Source of the DNA: Pseudaminobacter soli (ex Li et al. 2025)
GTDB lineage: Bacteria; Pseudomonadota; Alphaproteobacteria; Rhizobiales; Rhizobiaceae
Assembly: GCF_029892515.1 (NCBI RefSeq)
Contig: NZ_JARXVF010000002.1
Span: 248,001-312,000, forward strand
DNA length: 64,000 nucleotides
Direction: 5' to 3'
The notes below the pieces were generated by a model. The model made no database searches, was not told the DNA's origin, and saw only the letters and a program-made list of their open reading frames with translations. The translations under genes were made by a program, and so were the position numbers. This document shows, in pieces, positions 9,285-17,878 of this stretch. The first letter of the stretch is position 1; the number at the start of each line of letters is the position of its first letter.

Positions 9285-10157
9285 ATGGACATACAAAGTT
9301 TCATCAACTTCTTTCTGCTTCCCGGCGTCGTCCAGGGCTCCATCTACGCGCTGGGCGCGATAGGCATTACCCTTGTCTTCGCCATCATGCGCTACGGCCA
9401 CTTCGCCCATGGCGACCTCGCCACCTTCGGCGCCTTCATCGCACTGGCCTTCACCACGGTGCTTGGTTTGTCACCTTATGCAGCGCTGCCCCTGGCGGTG
9501 CTGGCCACCGGCGCCTTTGCAGTTGCCATAGACCGGCTGTTTTATGCGCATTTGCGCGCCATGCCCAAAATCATCACCACGATTGCATCCTTTGGTGTCG
9601 CTTTGATGTTGCGCTCCTTCGTCCAGGTTGTTTGGGGTGTGAATACGACCAGCTACACGCGGGGCATCACCCGGCCGGAAAACTGGTTCGGGATCCGGGT
9701 CAAGAGCCATGAAATCGTGACGCTTCTAGTGGCCATTGCCCTGGTCGTCGCGTTGCATCTGTTCCTGACCAGGAACAAATGGGGCAAAGCAATGCGCGCC
9801 ATGTCCGACAACCCGGAACTCGCTTTGTTTTCCGGCGTCGACAATGGAAAGGTCATCGCGCTCACATGGATCATCGCGGGCGGTCTGTGTGCGGCTTCTG
9901 GCTTTTTCCTCGGCCTGAATACCGAGCTCAAGTCGCTGATGGGCTGGAACATCCTGTTGCCGACCTTTGCCGCCGCCATCCTGGGTGGCGTCGGGAGGAT
10001 CGAAGGCGCGATTGTCGGAGGGTTGATCGTCGGGATCGCGGAAGAACTCTCCGTCCTGGTTATTCCCGGCGAATACAAGGTGATGAGCGCCTTCGGGATA
10101 CTCCTTCTCGTGCTGCTCTTCCGCCCGACCGGTCTGTTCCGCGGCAAGATACTCTAG
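9285..10157 (+). CDS. Branched-chain-amino-acid-type ABC permease (LivH-like)
   Basis: This 290-residue polytopic membrane protein begins with the typical LivH stretch FFLLPGVVQGSIYALGAIGIT and has GHFAHGDLATFGAF near residue 45. The conserved cytoplasmic loop MRAMSDNPELALFSGVD lies near residue 170. It forms a heterodimer with the next gene product in the inner membrane. Spacing within the operon is 20 bases upstream and 12 bases downstream. Confidence 0.93.
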   Translation: MDIQSFINFFLLPGVVQGSIYALGAIGITLVFAIMRYGHFAHGDLATFGAFIALAFTTVLGLSPYAALPLAVLATGAFAVAIDRLFYAHLRAMPKIITTIASFGVALMLRSFVQVVWGVNTTSYTRGITRPENWFGIRVKSHEIVTLLVAIALVVALHLFLTRNKWGKAMRAMSDNPELALFSGVDNGKVIALTWIIAGGLCAASGFFLGLNTELKSLMGWNILLPTFAAAILGGVGRIEGAIVGGLIVGIAEELSVLVIPGEYKVMSAFGILLLVLLFRPTGLFRGKIL

Positions 10158-10169
10158 GGAGGACGTCTC

Positions 10170-11168
10170 ATGGAATGGATCACCGTCCTCAACTACCCGG
10201 TCTATCTGGCGATCTTCATCTGCATTTACGGCTGCCTCGCCATCGGGCTGAATATTCAATGGGGCTATGCGGGCCTTTTCAATGCCGGTGTCGCGGGGTT
10301 CTTCGCGATCGGCGCCTATACCTCGGCGATCCTGACGTCGCCATGGGCCGAAGGCCGCCTCGGCGGCTTTGACCTGCCATTTCCCGTTGGGCTCGTCGGC
10401 GCGATGCTACTGGCCGGTCTGCTAGCGTGGCCGATCGGCAAGATATGCCTGCGCTTCCGGTCCGACTATCTGGCGATCGTCACCATCGGCGTGGCCGAAG
10501 GCATTCGTCTCGTTGCGCGCTCCGAGGAGTGGTTGACCAATTCCGCGCGCGGGATCAGCGCCGTCCCTCGACCTTTCGGCGACCTGCCTTACGCCAAGGC
10601 GCAACTGGTCTATCTGGGCATCACCGCACTGATCCTGCTCGTCGCTTATGTGCTTGTCCAGCGACAGGCCGTCTCGCCCTGGGGCCGGATGATGCGTGCT
10701 ATCCGCGATAACGAAAGCGCGGCTCAGGCCATGGGCAAGGACGTGCCTTACCGCCGCCTCGAAGCCTTCATCCTGGGTTCGGCGCTGATGGGCCTGGCGG
10801 GCGCGCTGTATGTCCATCTCGCCCGCACCATCACTCCGGACGCCATCGACCCGATGCTCATCACATTCCTGGTCTGGATCATGGTCATTCTGGGCGGGTC
10901 GGGAAACAACCGTGGCGTGCTGCTCGGGGCGATTATCGTCTGGGTCATTTGGTCCACATCCGAGATCGTGACCGATCAGTTGCCGTCGGAATACGCCTTG
11001 AAAGCCAAATACGGCCGCATGTTCCTGATCGGGCTGCTGCTGCAACTCGTGCTTCGCTTCCGGCCCGAAGGGATCTTGCCGGAGAAGTTGCGCAAGGAAC
11101 CCCGGGAGGAGCGGCCGGTGGGGGAACAAGCTTCCGCCACACAGGCCACCGGGAACATCATCAATTGA
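10170..11168 (+). CDS. Branched-chain-amino-acid-type ABC permease (LivM-like)
   Basis: This 332-residue permease is preceded by AGGGAGGACG at good spacing. Motifs include LNIQWGYAGLFNAGVAGFFA near residue 30, the conserved RSDYLAIVTIGVAEGIR near residue 105, and MMRAIRDNESAAQAMGKDV near residue 175, the LivM coupling helix. The hydrophilic C-terminal tail of about 25 residues is unremarkable. Confidence 0.93.
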   Translation: MEWITVLNYPVYLAIFICIYGCLAIGLNIQWGYAGLFNAGVAGFFAIGAYTSAILTSPWAEGRLGGFDLPFPVGLVGAMLLAGLLAWPIGKICLRFRSDYLAIVTIGVAEGIRLVARSEEWLTNSARGISAVPRPFGDLPYAKAQLVYLGITALILLVAYVLVQRQAVSPWGRMMRAIRDNESAAQAMGKDVPYRRLEAFILGSALMGLAGALYVHLARTITPDAIDPMLITFLVWIMVILGGSGNNRGVLLGAIIVWVIWSTSEIVTDQLPSEYALKAKYGRMFLIGLLLQLVLRFRPEGILPEKLRKEPREERPVGEQASATQATGNIIN

Positions 11169-11220
11169 GTTTACCCAGCAAGGCGAATGGCTCGCCGACC
11201 TGACAACGATGGAGGATGGA

Positions 11221-12420
11221 ATGAAAACGAAGCACCTTGGACTGGCCTCGCTGTTGCTGGGGGCGAGTGCCCTGGCGACGCCGGCGCTTGCCGACGTCAA
11301 TATCGGCCTGCTGAACGGGATTACCGGCGGCGCCGCTGCGATGGCGCCGGCAATAACCAAGTCGCTCCAGTTCGCAGTGGATCAGATAAACGAACAGGGC
11401 GGCGTCCTGCAGGGTGAAAAGCTGGTCGGCATCATGGCCGACGACGGGTGCAGCCCGCAGGTCGCCGCTGACGCGGCCACCAAGCTCGTCAACGTCTCGC
11501 AGGTCATCGGCGTGGTCGGGCCCTTGTGCTCGGGAGCGCTGATGGCGGCTGCCAATTCGGCGACGATCCCGGCCGGTGTCATCCTGATCTCGCAGTCCGC
11601 GACGTCGCCCGAGATCACGACACTCAAGGACAACGACTTGGTGTTCCGGACGATTCCGTCGGACGAATATCAGGGCCAGGCGCTGGCGCGGACGCTGCTG
11701 GACCGCGGCACCAAGAAAGTAGCCGTTTCCTTCATCAACAACGACTACGGCAAGGGCATCGCCGAAGCGTTCAAGAAGGAATACGAGGCCAAGGGCGGCG
11801 AAATCGCCGGCTATGAGGCGCATGAGGAAAACAAGTCGTCCTACCGCGCCGACCTTGCAGGGTTGGCCCAGGGCGGTGCCGACACACTGGTCTTGCTTGA
11901 CTATGGCGATACGTCCGGCCTGACCGTCCTGCGCGAGGCGATCGAGAACGGCTTCTTCGAGAAGTTCGTTGGTGCCGAGGGCATGAAAACATCCGCTCCG
12001 ATCAAGGCGATCGGCGCTGACAATCTTACGACCTTCATGGCCTCCGCGCCGGTGAGCACGAAGTCCGAGGCTCTCGATATCTTCAACAAGGTATTTGCCG
12101 AAGCTGGCGGCGACATCAACGCCAGCTACGTCGGTCCTTCTTACGATGCCGTGTTTCTGCTGGCGCTGGCCATTGAGAAGGCTGGCGGCGACAAGTCCAA
12201 ATTGTCGGAATCGCTGCGCGCCGTCTCGAACGGCGAGGGCGAGCCCATTCTTCCCGGCGAATGGAAGAAGGCCAAGGAACTGATCGCTGCCGGTAAGGCG
12301 ATCGACTACAAGGGCGCTTCCGGTGAACTCAACTTCGACGCCAATGGCGACGTCCCAGGCAGCTACGCCCTGTTCAAGGTCGCAGGCGACGACTGGGCGG
12401 TCGAAACCGAAATGAAATGA
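11221..12420 (+). CDS. Periplasmic substrate-binding protein of the ABC importer (LivK-like)
   Basis: This 399-residue precursor is exported to the periplasm: residues 1-23 are a signal peptide ending in ALATPALA before DVNIG. The mature part is a Peripla_BP_6 fold with features such as GLLNGITGGAAAMAPA, VIGVVGPLCSGALMAAA and IFNKVFAEAGGDINASYVGPSYDA. The ATG at 11221 directly follows GGAGGATGGA and matches the family start; an in-frame ATG 12 bases upstream is unlikely. The ligand is unknown; the following aminotransferase makes an amino acid plausible. A strong inverted repeat follows the stop. Confidence 0.94.
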   Translation: MKTKHLGLASLLLGASALATPALADVNIGLLNGITGGAAAMAPAITKSLQFAVDQINEQGGVLQGEKLVGIMADDGCSPQVAADAATKLVNVSQVIGVVGPLCSGALMAAANSATIPAGVILISQSATSPEITTLKDNDLVFRTIPSDEYQGQALARTLLDRGTKKVAVSFINNDYGKGIAEAFKKEYEAKGGEIAGYEAHEENKSSYRADLAGLAQGGADTLVLLDYGDTSGLTVLREAIENGFFEKFVGAEGMKTSAPIKAIGADNLTTFMASAPVSTKSEALDIFNKVFAEAGGDINASYVGPSYDAVFLLALAIEKAGGDKSKLSESLRAVSNGEGEPILPGEWKKAKELIAAGKAIDYKGASGELNFDANGDVPGSYALFKVAGDDWAVETEMK

Positions 12421-12429
12421 ACCATGCCA

Positions 12430-12455
12430 GCGCGGCGGGTTCGAACCCGCCGCGC
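12430..12455 (+). terminator. Perfect GC-rich palindrome after the binding-protein gene
   Basis: Twelve bases (GCGCGGCGGGTT) are followed by a CG centre and their exact reverse complement. The RNA would form a very stable hairpin 10 bases after the stop codon. There is no T-tract, so it may be an attenuating or mRNA-stabilising hairpin that raises binding-protein levels over downstream enzymes rather than a full terminator. Confidence 0.6.
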
Positions 12456-12558
12456 CGACACTATCCAGCCCTAAACGCGACCGCGATCGGACGAGAAGCA
12501 GGTGCGCGCCCGTGGAAACATTGCTGCCGGCCCTTGCCGATGAAGTGAGAGTGTGACG

Positions 12559-13752
12559 ATGAACATCCGGCTTGCCAAACGCATGTCCCAAGTGAAGCCA
12601 TCCGCCATCCGCGAGCTTTTGCGGCTCGGCGCTGATCCAAGCATCATGTCCTTTGGCGGGGGCTACCCCGACGCTTCCTTGTTCCCGCTCGAACAGTTGG
12701 AGGCAGTCTTCCGCGCTTCGATCGCTGGCAATGGGCGGGAGACGCTGCAATACACCGTCTCCAACGGCAGCCCGAAGCTGCGCGAGCAGATCGCTACGCG
12801 AATGACGCGCGACGGCATCACCTGCGGGGCTGACAACGTGCTGATCCTGCAGGGCGGCCAGCAGGGGCTGGATCTTGTGGCAAAAATGCTGGTCGACAAG
12901 GGCGACGTCATCGTCACGGAAAATCCGACCTTCCTGGGCGCACTCATCGCTTTCAACCCCTGCGAACCCCGCTATGCCGCCGTGCGCATGGATGATGACG
13001 GCATGGACATGGACGACCTCGAGCGGACGCTTGAGCGCAACCCAGGGGCCAAGCTTATCTATACCGTGCCCGACTTTCAGAACCCAACCGGCGTGACGCT
13101 AAGCCTGGATCGCCGCAAGAAACTGGTCGAACTGGCGAACAGGTTCGATCTCGTCGTCTTGGAAGACACACCCTATCGCGAAATCCGCTATCAGGGCGAG
13201 CCGATCCCGCCCATCAAGAGCTTCGACACCGAAGGCCGTGTCATCTATCTCGGCAGTTTCTCCAAGATTCTCGCGCCCGGCTTGCGGTTGGGCTGGGCCG
13301 TCGCCTCCGAGGAACTCACCCAGCAGCTTGGCCTGCTGAAGCTTGCCGCCGATACCCAGTGCAGCACGCTGAACATGGCGGCGGTATCCCTGTTCCTGGA
13401 AAAATACGACATCGATGCGCACATCGCGTCTATCCGCCAGATTTATCGCCACAAGAAGGACCTGATGCTCGACACCATCAGGCGCACCTTCCCACAGGAC
13501 GTTGCATTCACCGAACCGAGCGGCGGCCTTTTCACCTGGCTGACCTTTCCGGAAGGCTTTGACACCGCTCGCTTCATGGCTGACCACGCGTTGCCGGAGG
13601 CGAAAGTTGCTTACGTCCCCGGCGCGACGTTTTTCCCACTCCAGCAGGAGGTCAATCACGCGCGCGTCAGCTATTCCACTCAAACGGACGAAGTCATCGT
13701 CCAGGGGATCACCGCGCTCGGCAAGCTGCTGACCGCAAGGCGCAACGCCTGA
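12559..13752 (+). CDS. PLP-dependent aminotransferase, class I/II (LysN/2-aminoadipate-transaminase-like)
   Basis: This 397-residue fold-type I aminotransferase converts an amino acid to its 2-oxo acid. Visible motifs are SFGGGYPDASLFP (residues 31-43), PDFQNPTG (171-178, containing the substrate-binding Asn) and GSFSKILAPGLRLGW with Lys236 as the likely Schiff-base residue. It has the length of MocR-type aminotransferase domains but no GntR helix-turn-helix. It sits between a LivK-type importer and RraA/hydratase-like enzymes, suggesting that it produces their oxo-acid substrate. ATG 12559 is preferred over GTG 12553. Amino-acid specificity cannot be read from the sequence. Confidence 0.93.
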   Translation: MNIRLAKRMSQVKPSAIRELLRLGADPSIMSFGGGYPDASLFPLEQLEAVFRASIAGNGRETLQYTVSNGSPKLREQIATRMTRDGITCGADNVLILQGGQQGLDLVAKMLVDKGDVIVTENPTFLGALIAFNPCEPRYAAVRMDDDGMDMDDLERTLERNPGAKLIYTVPDFQNPTGVTLSLDRRKKLVELANRFDLVVLEDTPYREIRYQGEPIPPIKSFDTEGRVIYLGSFSKILAPGLRLGWAVASEELTQQLGLLKLAADTQCSTLNMAAVSLFLEKYDIDAHIASIRQIYRHKKDLMLDTIRRTFPQDVAFTEPSGGLFTWLTFPEGFDTARFMADHALPEAKVAYVPGATFFPLQQEVNHARVSYSTQTDEVIVQGITALGKLLTARRNA

Positions 13753-13787
13753 CCTTTGCCGGCAGCCTGCAATCAAGGAACGAACCG

Positions 13788-14453
13788 ATGCCTACAAGAA
13801 TCCACAGCACACGTCCGAACAGCATGGCGCATGACGTTCTACGAGGCTGGGCCTCGGTCCCCGTGACGATTTTGTCGGACGTGACTGGCGGCCGGCTGCT
13901 GACGGATAGCCGGATAAGGCCGCTTCGCCCGTTCCAACTCGGCACGCGGATGCTCGGTCAGGCTGTCACCGCCTGGTGCGAACGTACCGACTTTGGACCG
14001 TCGCTGCATGCGATCGACATTGCCGGGGAAGGCGACATCGTGGTCATCGACGCTGGCGGCAGCATTGACACGGCGTATGTCGGCGAACTGCTGTGCGGTG
14101 CCGCTCGCCGAAAGAAGATTGCCGGCCTAATCGTCAACGGCGCAGTTCGCGACATCGACACGATCGCAAGCTGGCCCGATTTTCCCGTGTATTGTCTTGG
14201 CACCACTGCGCGCGGACCCTTGTCGAAGGAGCGCGGCTTCGTGAACGGACCGATCGTTTTCGGCGGCATTCCGGTGAAGCCCGGCGATGTCGTTCTGGGT
14301 GACAATGATGGTCTTGCTATAGTTCCAGCGGAAGAAGCCGAAGCCCTTCTCGCCCTGGCTCTAGAACGCGTTCGCCTCGAAGAACAATGGGCGGCGGAAC
14401 TGGCGGAGGGCAGGACTTTGCTCGATGTGTTCAGTGTCCCGGACGCCATCTAG
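13788..14453 (+). CDS. RraA-fold aldolase (HMG/CHA aldolase or oxaloacetate decarboxylase-like)
   Basis: This 221-residue RraA/MenG-superfamily protein has core motifs GGSIDTAYVGELLCGAA and IAGLIVNGAVRDIDTI; the Arg-Asp pair in NGAVRD matches the substrate- and metal-binding residues of class II 4-hydroxy-4-methyl-2-oxoglutarate aldolase. Such enzymes cleave 4-hydroxy-4-methyl(or carboxymethyl)-2-oxoglutarate to pyruvate plus an oxo acid and often decarboxylate oxaloacetate. Its place between an aminotransferase and an oxopentenoate-hydratase-like gene argues for metabolism rather than RNase E inhibition. The end overlaps the open frame, but not the likely start, of the next gene. Confidence 0.88.
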   Translation: MPTRIHSTRPNSMAHDVLRGWASVPVTILSDVTGGRLLTDSRIRPLRPFQLGTRMLGQAVTAWCERTDFGPSLHAIDIAGEGDIVVIDAGGSIDTAYVGELLCGAARRKKIAGLIVNGAVRDIDTIASWPDFPVYCLGTTARGPLSKERGFVNGPIVFGGIPVKPGDVVLGDNDGLAIVPAEEAEALLALALERVRLEEQWAAELAEGRTLLDVFSVPDAI

Positions 14454-14508
14454 AGGCTGTCTTGTTGCGTGCTTGAAAGCGATTTTGTCGAAATCGGAGG
14501 ATGAGGAT

Positions 14509-15279
14509 TTGACACAGGCTATCGGCGAGATCGCCAAGAAGCTGGTTGCCGAACATAACGACGGCACCAAATTCCACAGGCTGGACGGAATCAATGACCT
14601 GGCCGACGCCTATCGGGTGCAGGATGCCTATGTCGCCGCGATCATCGGCGAGAACGGCACAGCGGGCTACAAGATCGGCCTGACTTCAAAGCGCATGCAG
14701 GAGATGTGCGGCATCGACCAGCCCATCAGGGGATCCGTCTTCACAAATCGTGTCTTCGGTTCCGACGTCCACCTGTCACTGGCAGATTATCACCACCTCG
14801 GGCTTGAATTCGAAATCTGCGTCCGGCTCGGTCATGACCTGGTGCCGAACGGTGTTCCGTTCACACCCGAAAGTGCGGGAGCTGCGGTCGATGCCGTTGC
14901 CGCAGCAATCGAACTGGTGGATGACCGCCATGCCGACTACAGCGTTCTCCACTGTGAGACGTTGGTGGCGGATAATTCCTGGAATGCCGGGATCGTGGTC
15001 GGACCGTTCGTGCCGCCGCCGGCCTGTATGGAAGAAGCCGAGGGCATCGCCTATCACGAAGGCGTCGAAATTGCGCGCGGCCGTGGCGCGGATGCGCTCG
15101 GGCACCCATTCGTGCCGTTGGCTTGGCTCGCTAACCATCTCGCGGCCTCCGGCCAGATCTTGCGCAAGGGCGATGTCGTCATGACGGGCAGCATCGTGAC
15201 CACACGCTTCCCGGCTGGACCTTTCAACTATCGCTTCGACGTTTCCGGGATTGGCAGCGTCAAGGTCAGCGGGGCCTGA
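14509..15279 (+). CDS. 2-oxopent-4-enoate hydratase-like protein (MhpD/FAH superfamily)
   Basis: The 256-residue protein is in the MhpD/DmpE hydratase/4-oxalocrotonate decarboxylase branch. Motifs include AGYKIGLTSKRMQ, a metal-binding GLEFEICVRLG, and DVVMTGSIVTTRFPAGPFNY near the C-terminus. The family adds water to the double bond of 2-oxopent-4-enoate to give 4-hydroxy-2-oxovalerate, the substrate of the aldolase at 6434. I chose TTG 14509, 8 bases after GGAGG; the open frame to 14425 overlaps the upstream gene. A related decarboxylase role is the alternative. Confidence 0.85.
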   Translation: MTQAIGEIAKKLVAEHNDGTKFHRLDGINDLADAYRVQDAYVAAIIGENGTAGYKIGLTSKRMQEMCGIDQPIRGSVFTNRVFGSDVHLSLADYHHLGLEFEICVRLGHDLVPNGVPFTPESAGAAVDAVAAAIELVDDRHADYSVLHCETLVADNSWNAGIVVGPFVPPPACMEEAEGIAYHEGVEIARGRGADALGHPFVPLAWLANHLAASGQILRKGDVVMTGSIVTTRFPAGPFNYRFDVSGIGSVKVSGA

Positions 15280-15341
15280 TCCCGGCAGGGCTGTCTGTCT
15301 TTCGACAGACTTCAATGGTGCACTGAAGTAAGAGGCTATTC

Positions 15342-16076
15342 ATGGACTTCGGATTGAGCGGTAGGTCAGCCCTCGTCATGGGCGCGTCGAAAGGGCTAGG
15401 CTTTGCCGTAGCCAGGGAACTGGCCGCCGAAGGCGTGAAAATCGCCATTTGCGCGAGGGATGAAGCTCGGCTCAAAGGGGCCGCGGAGAGGCTTGGGGCA
15501 ACTGCCCTGGTCGGCGATTTGCGACAGCCCGGAGCAGGACGGCGCTTGGTCGAGCAGGCGGCCGCGTCACTCGGCTCGGTCGATATCCTTGTGGTCAACA
15601 CGGGCGGACCGGCGACGATGCCGTTCGAAAGCATCTCCTCCGAGGACTGGCGCGGTGCCTTCGAGGGGCTGTTCATGAGCGCGACCAATGCGATTGGGGC
15701 GGCGATACCCGGCATGCGCGAACGCAACTGGGGTCGTATCCTGCTGGTGACGTCGATCGCCGCCAAGGAACCGATCAACAATTTTACCATCTCGAACGCC
15801 TTACGCGCCGGCCTGCACGGATTGACGAAGACCCTGAGCCGCGAATTTGCCGCCAATGGCATTACCGTTAATGCTCTTATGCCGGGCTACACCATGACGG
15901 AGCGACTTGCGGAGGCGAAGCTCGACCTCCAGAAGGTCGCCGGGATGATCCCCATGGGGCGCATCGGCGAGCCGGAAGAGTTTGCTGCACTCGCAACGTT
16001 TCTGGCGTCTGACAGGGCAAGCTACATCACCGGGCAAGCGATTGCCTGCGACGGCGGTGCCTTGTGGTCGATTTGA
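15342..16076 (+). CDS. SDR-family protein lacking the catalytic Tyr and Lys (BKR-like atypical SDR)
   Basis: This 244-residue Rossmann-fold protein resembles 3-oxoacyl-ACP reductase, with the cofactor motif MGASKGLGFAVA (13-24) and the C-terminal GQAIACDGGALWSI. Ser138 is present in LLVTSIAAKE, but the residues corresponding to FabG Tyr151 and Lys155 are Ser151 and Arg155 (FTISNALRAGL). This SNALRAG variant recurs in an atypical SDR group, so it is not a random mutation. The reaction is unknown; it may reduce an intermediate by a different mechanism or bind ligand only. It is the last gene of the catabolic run. Confidence 0.85.
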   Translation: MDFGLSGRSALVMGASKGLGFAVARELAAEGVKIAICARDEARLKGAAERLGATALVGDLRQPGAGRRLVEQAAASLGSVDILVVNTGGPATMPFESISSEDWRGAFEGLFMSATNAIGAAIPGMRERNWGRILLVTSIAAKEPINNFTISNALRAGLHGLTKTLSREFAANGITVNALMPGYTMTERLAEAKLDLQKVAGMIPMGRIGEPEEFAALATFLASDRASYITGQAIACDGGALWSI

Positions 16077-16449
16077 ATTGAGAATGGCCAAAGCTTGATC
16101 TGCGGCCCGGCTCGCGCGGGAAGGACATGACCCCGCGCGCCCGTCCAGGGCTGCTCCACGAACTTTTCAGACTCTATCCTGGCCGTTACCAGCACGTTCC
16201 ACAGTCGAGATGTCAAGCGGGACGATTTTCGCAACTTGGCCGCCCTTTGCTCGTTGGGAGAGTTGTTGACGTGCCAGAGACTGGAGGCTACCCAAGTCCG
16301 CGTTAGCTCCATGCGGTCGGCACTACACCGGGTGCAAAGGTCGGCTTTGTAGCCCAATCATCCCGAAGGCGGACTGTCTGCTAGTGATGCGGTGGACGGC
16401 TCACCTCCTTCCCTGCGTATGATCGTGGGGCCAGAGCTGGAGGAGATCT
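16077..16449. other. Gene-free region upstream of the IS110 transposase
   Basis: About 370 bases carry no convincing gene. The right part is probably the left end of the IS110 element. In IS110-group elements this non-coding end encodes the bridge RNA that pairs with target and donor DNA. No terminal inverted repeats were seen, as expected for IS110. The element boundary could not be fixed. Confidence 0.4.
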
Positions 16450-17473
16450 ATGATGGGCAACGTTCCGACGATTGGTCTGGATATTGCGAAGTCAGTGTTT
16501 CAAGTCCACGGCGTGGATGCGGCGGGCGAGGTTGTCGTTCGCAGGAAGCTGACCCGTGGGCGCGTGCTGGCATTCTTAGAGCCTGCCGCGATGCCTGGTC
16601 GGAATCGAAGCCTGCAGCTCGTCGCATTATTGGGCGAGAGAGCTGACTGCACGTGGCCATGATGTGCGGCTGCTGCCGGCACAGTATGTGAAGCCTTATC
16701 TGAAGCGGCAGAAGAATGATGCTGCAGACGCAGAGGCGATCTGCGAGGCGGTGACACGACCGACCATGCGCTTCGTGCCGGTGAAGTCGCCCGAACAGCA
16801 AAGTGTGATGATGCTTCACCGGGTCCGGTTGATGCTCAACCGCCAGCGGACACAGATATCGAACGCGTTGCGGGCACACCTGTCCGAGTTCGGGGTCGTG
16901 GCGCCGATCGGGCGCAATGGGATCGAGCAACTGCTCGTGGTTATCAACGACGAGAGCGACACGAGGATCCCCGCTGATGCACGGCTATGCCTGCGCATGC
17001 TCGAGGCGCAGCTCCGGGTCGTGAAGGAACAGATCCTCGAGAACGATCGCCGGGTTCGGACGAGTGCGCGTGAGACCGAGCTTGGGCGCAGGTTGATGGA
17101 GATCCCAGGCGTTGGCCCGCTGCTGGCGAGTGCATTCGTGGCCACGGTCGCCGATGCACATGCGTTCAAGTCGGGGCGCTGTCTATCGGCCTGGATCGGG
17201 CTCGTGCCGAAGCAGAACTCGAGCGGGGGCAAGCAGAAGCTCGGCAGCATCTCCAAGGCCGGCAATCGCTATCTGCGCCAGATGCTCGTGGTCGGGGCGA
17301 TGGCGGTCATCCGCTATGCTGAACGCAACGGGACCAGGCGGCCATGGCTGGTGCAGTTGATGGCGCGGCGAACAACCAAGGTTGCCGCGGTTGCGCTGGC
17401 CAACAAGACCGCCCGGATGGTCTGGGCATTGATGACCAGCGGCGAGCGCTACAAGGAGCCGGTCATCGCATAG
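16450..17473 (+). mobile_element. IS110-family transposase, frameshifted
   Basis: The N-terminal part (from ATG 16450) reads IGLDIAKSVFQVHGVDAAG, the DEDD/RuvC-like start of IS110 transposases. A one-base shift near 16590 then moves the homologous sequence to the next frame: CLVGIEACSSSHYWARELTA, KRQKNDAADAEAICEA and, in the C-terminal transposase_20 domain, EIPGVGPLLASAFVATV and GKQKLGSISKAGNRYLRQML with the conserved serine. The sequence is otherwise full length (about 341 residues). As read, no intact transposase can be made unless the frame is rescued. Confidence 0.9.
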
Positions 17474-17733
17474 GCAAGGCGAGCGATCGCCGACGAGGTT
17501 GGAAAGGGCGGACAGGAGCTAATGCACCAAGCCGGTTGATACCGCCGGATCAGGAGAACCCACTGGGGCCGTGCACCTCGAGTGCGAGCTTACGATCGGG
17601 ATCTGAGACGCGCGAATGGCATTATGGCCAGCGGCACATGAAAGGCCGCACCTACAGGTCGGATACATGGCCGCACCAACCAGCAACGGCAGTGCTCAAA
17701 GAACCCCTTGCCAACGGAGAGCCGTCCATACAC
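17474..17733. other. Non-coding right flank of the IS110 element
   Basis: About 260 bases between the transposase stop and the 79-base dispersed repeat have no good gene. The segment GAGCCGTCCATACAC near 17720 may lie near the right end of the element. Frames open here have no family resemblance. Confidence 0.35.
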
Positions 17734-17812
17734 GGCCCAAAGTTGCCAGTCCGAAACGCGCCCCATGTCGGCCGTAGGGTTGACTTTTGCCGTTAGCCAA
17801 AAGCAGACATCG
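17734..17812 (+). repeat. 79-base dispersed intergenic repeat, copy 1
   Basis: The sequence starts GGCCCAAAGTTGCCAGTCC, contains CGCGCCCCATGTCGGCCGTA and ends AAAGCAGACATCG. It aligns without gaps to copy 2 at 21981-22059 and more loosely to copy 3 at 41221-41299. All three lie outside genes. Confidence 0.8.
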
Positions 17813-17878
17813 TCGGTGAGCACGCTGCAGGTCACGGCGCGGCGGCGCGATGGTCCGGGCTAAAACCGAGTTGACGTT

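Noticed and set aside
12430-12455. GGGTTCGAACCC, resembling a tRNA T-arm
   Set aside because: It is the centre of a perfect 26-base palindrome, with no acceptor stem, D-arm or anticodon arm around it.
11161-12750. 529-codon open frame on the minus strand
   Set aside because: Antisense to the well-supported binding-protein gene; composition is shadow-like and no domain is visible.
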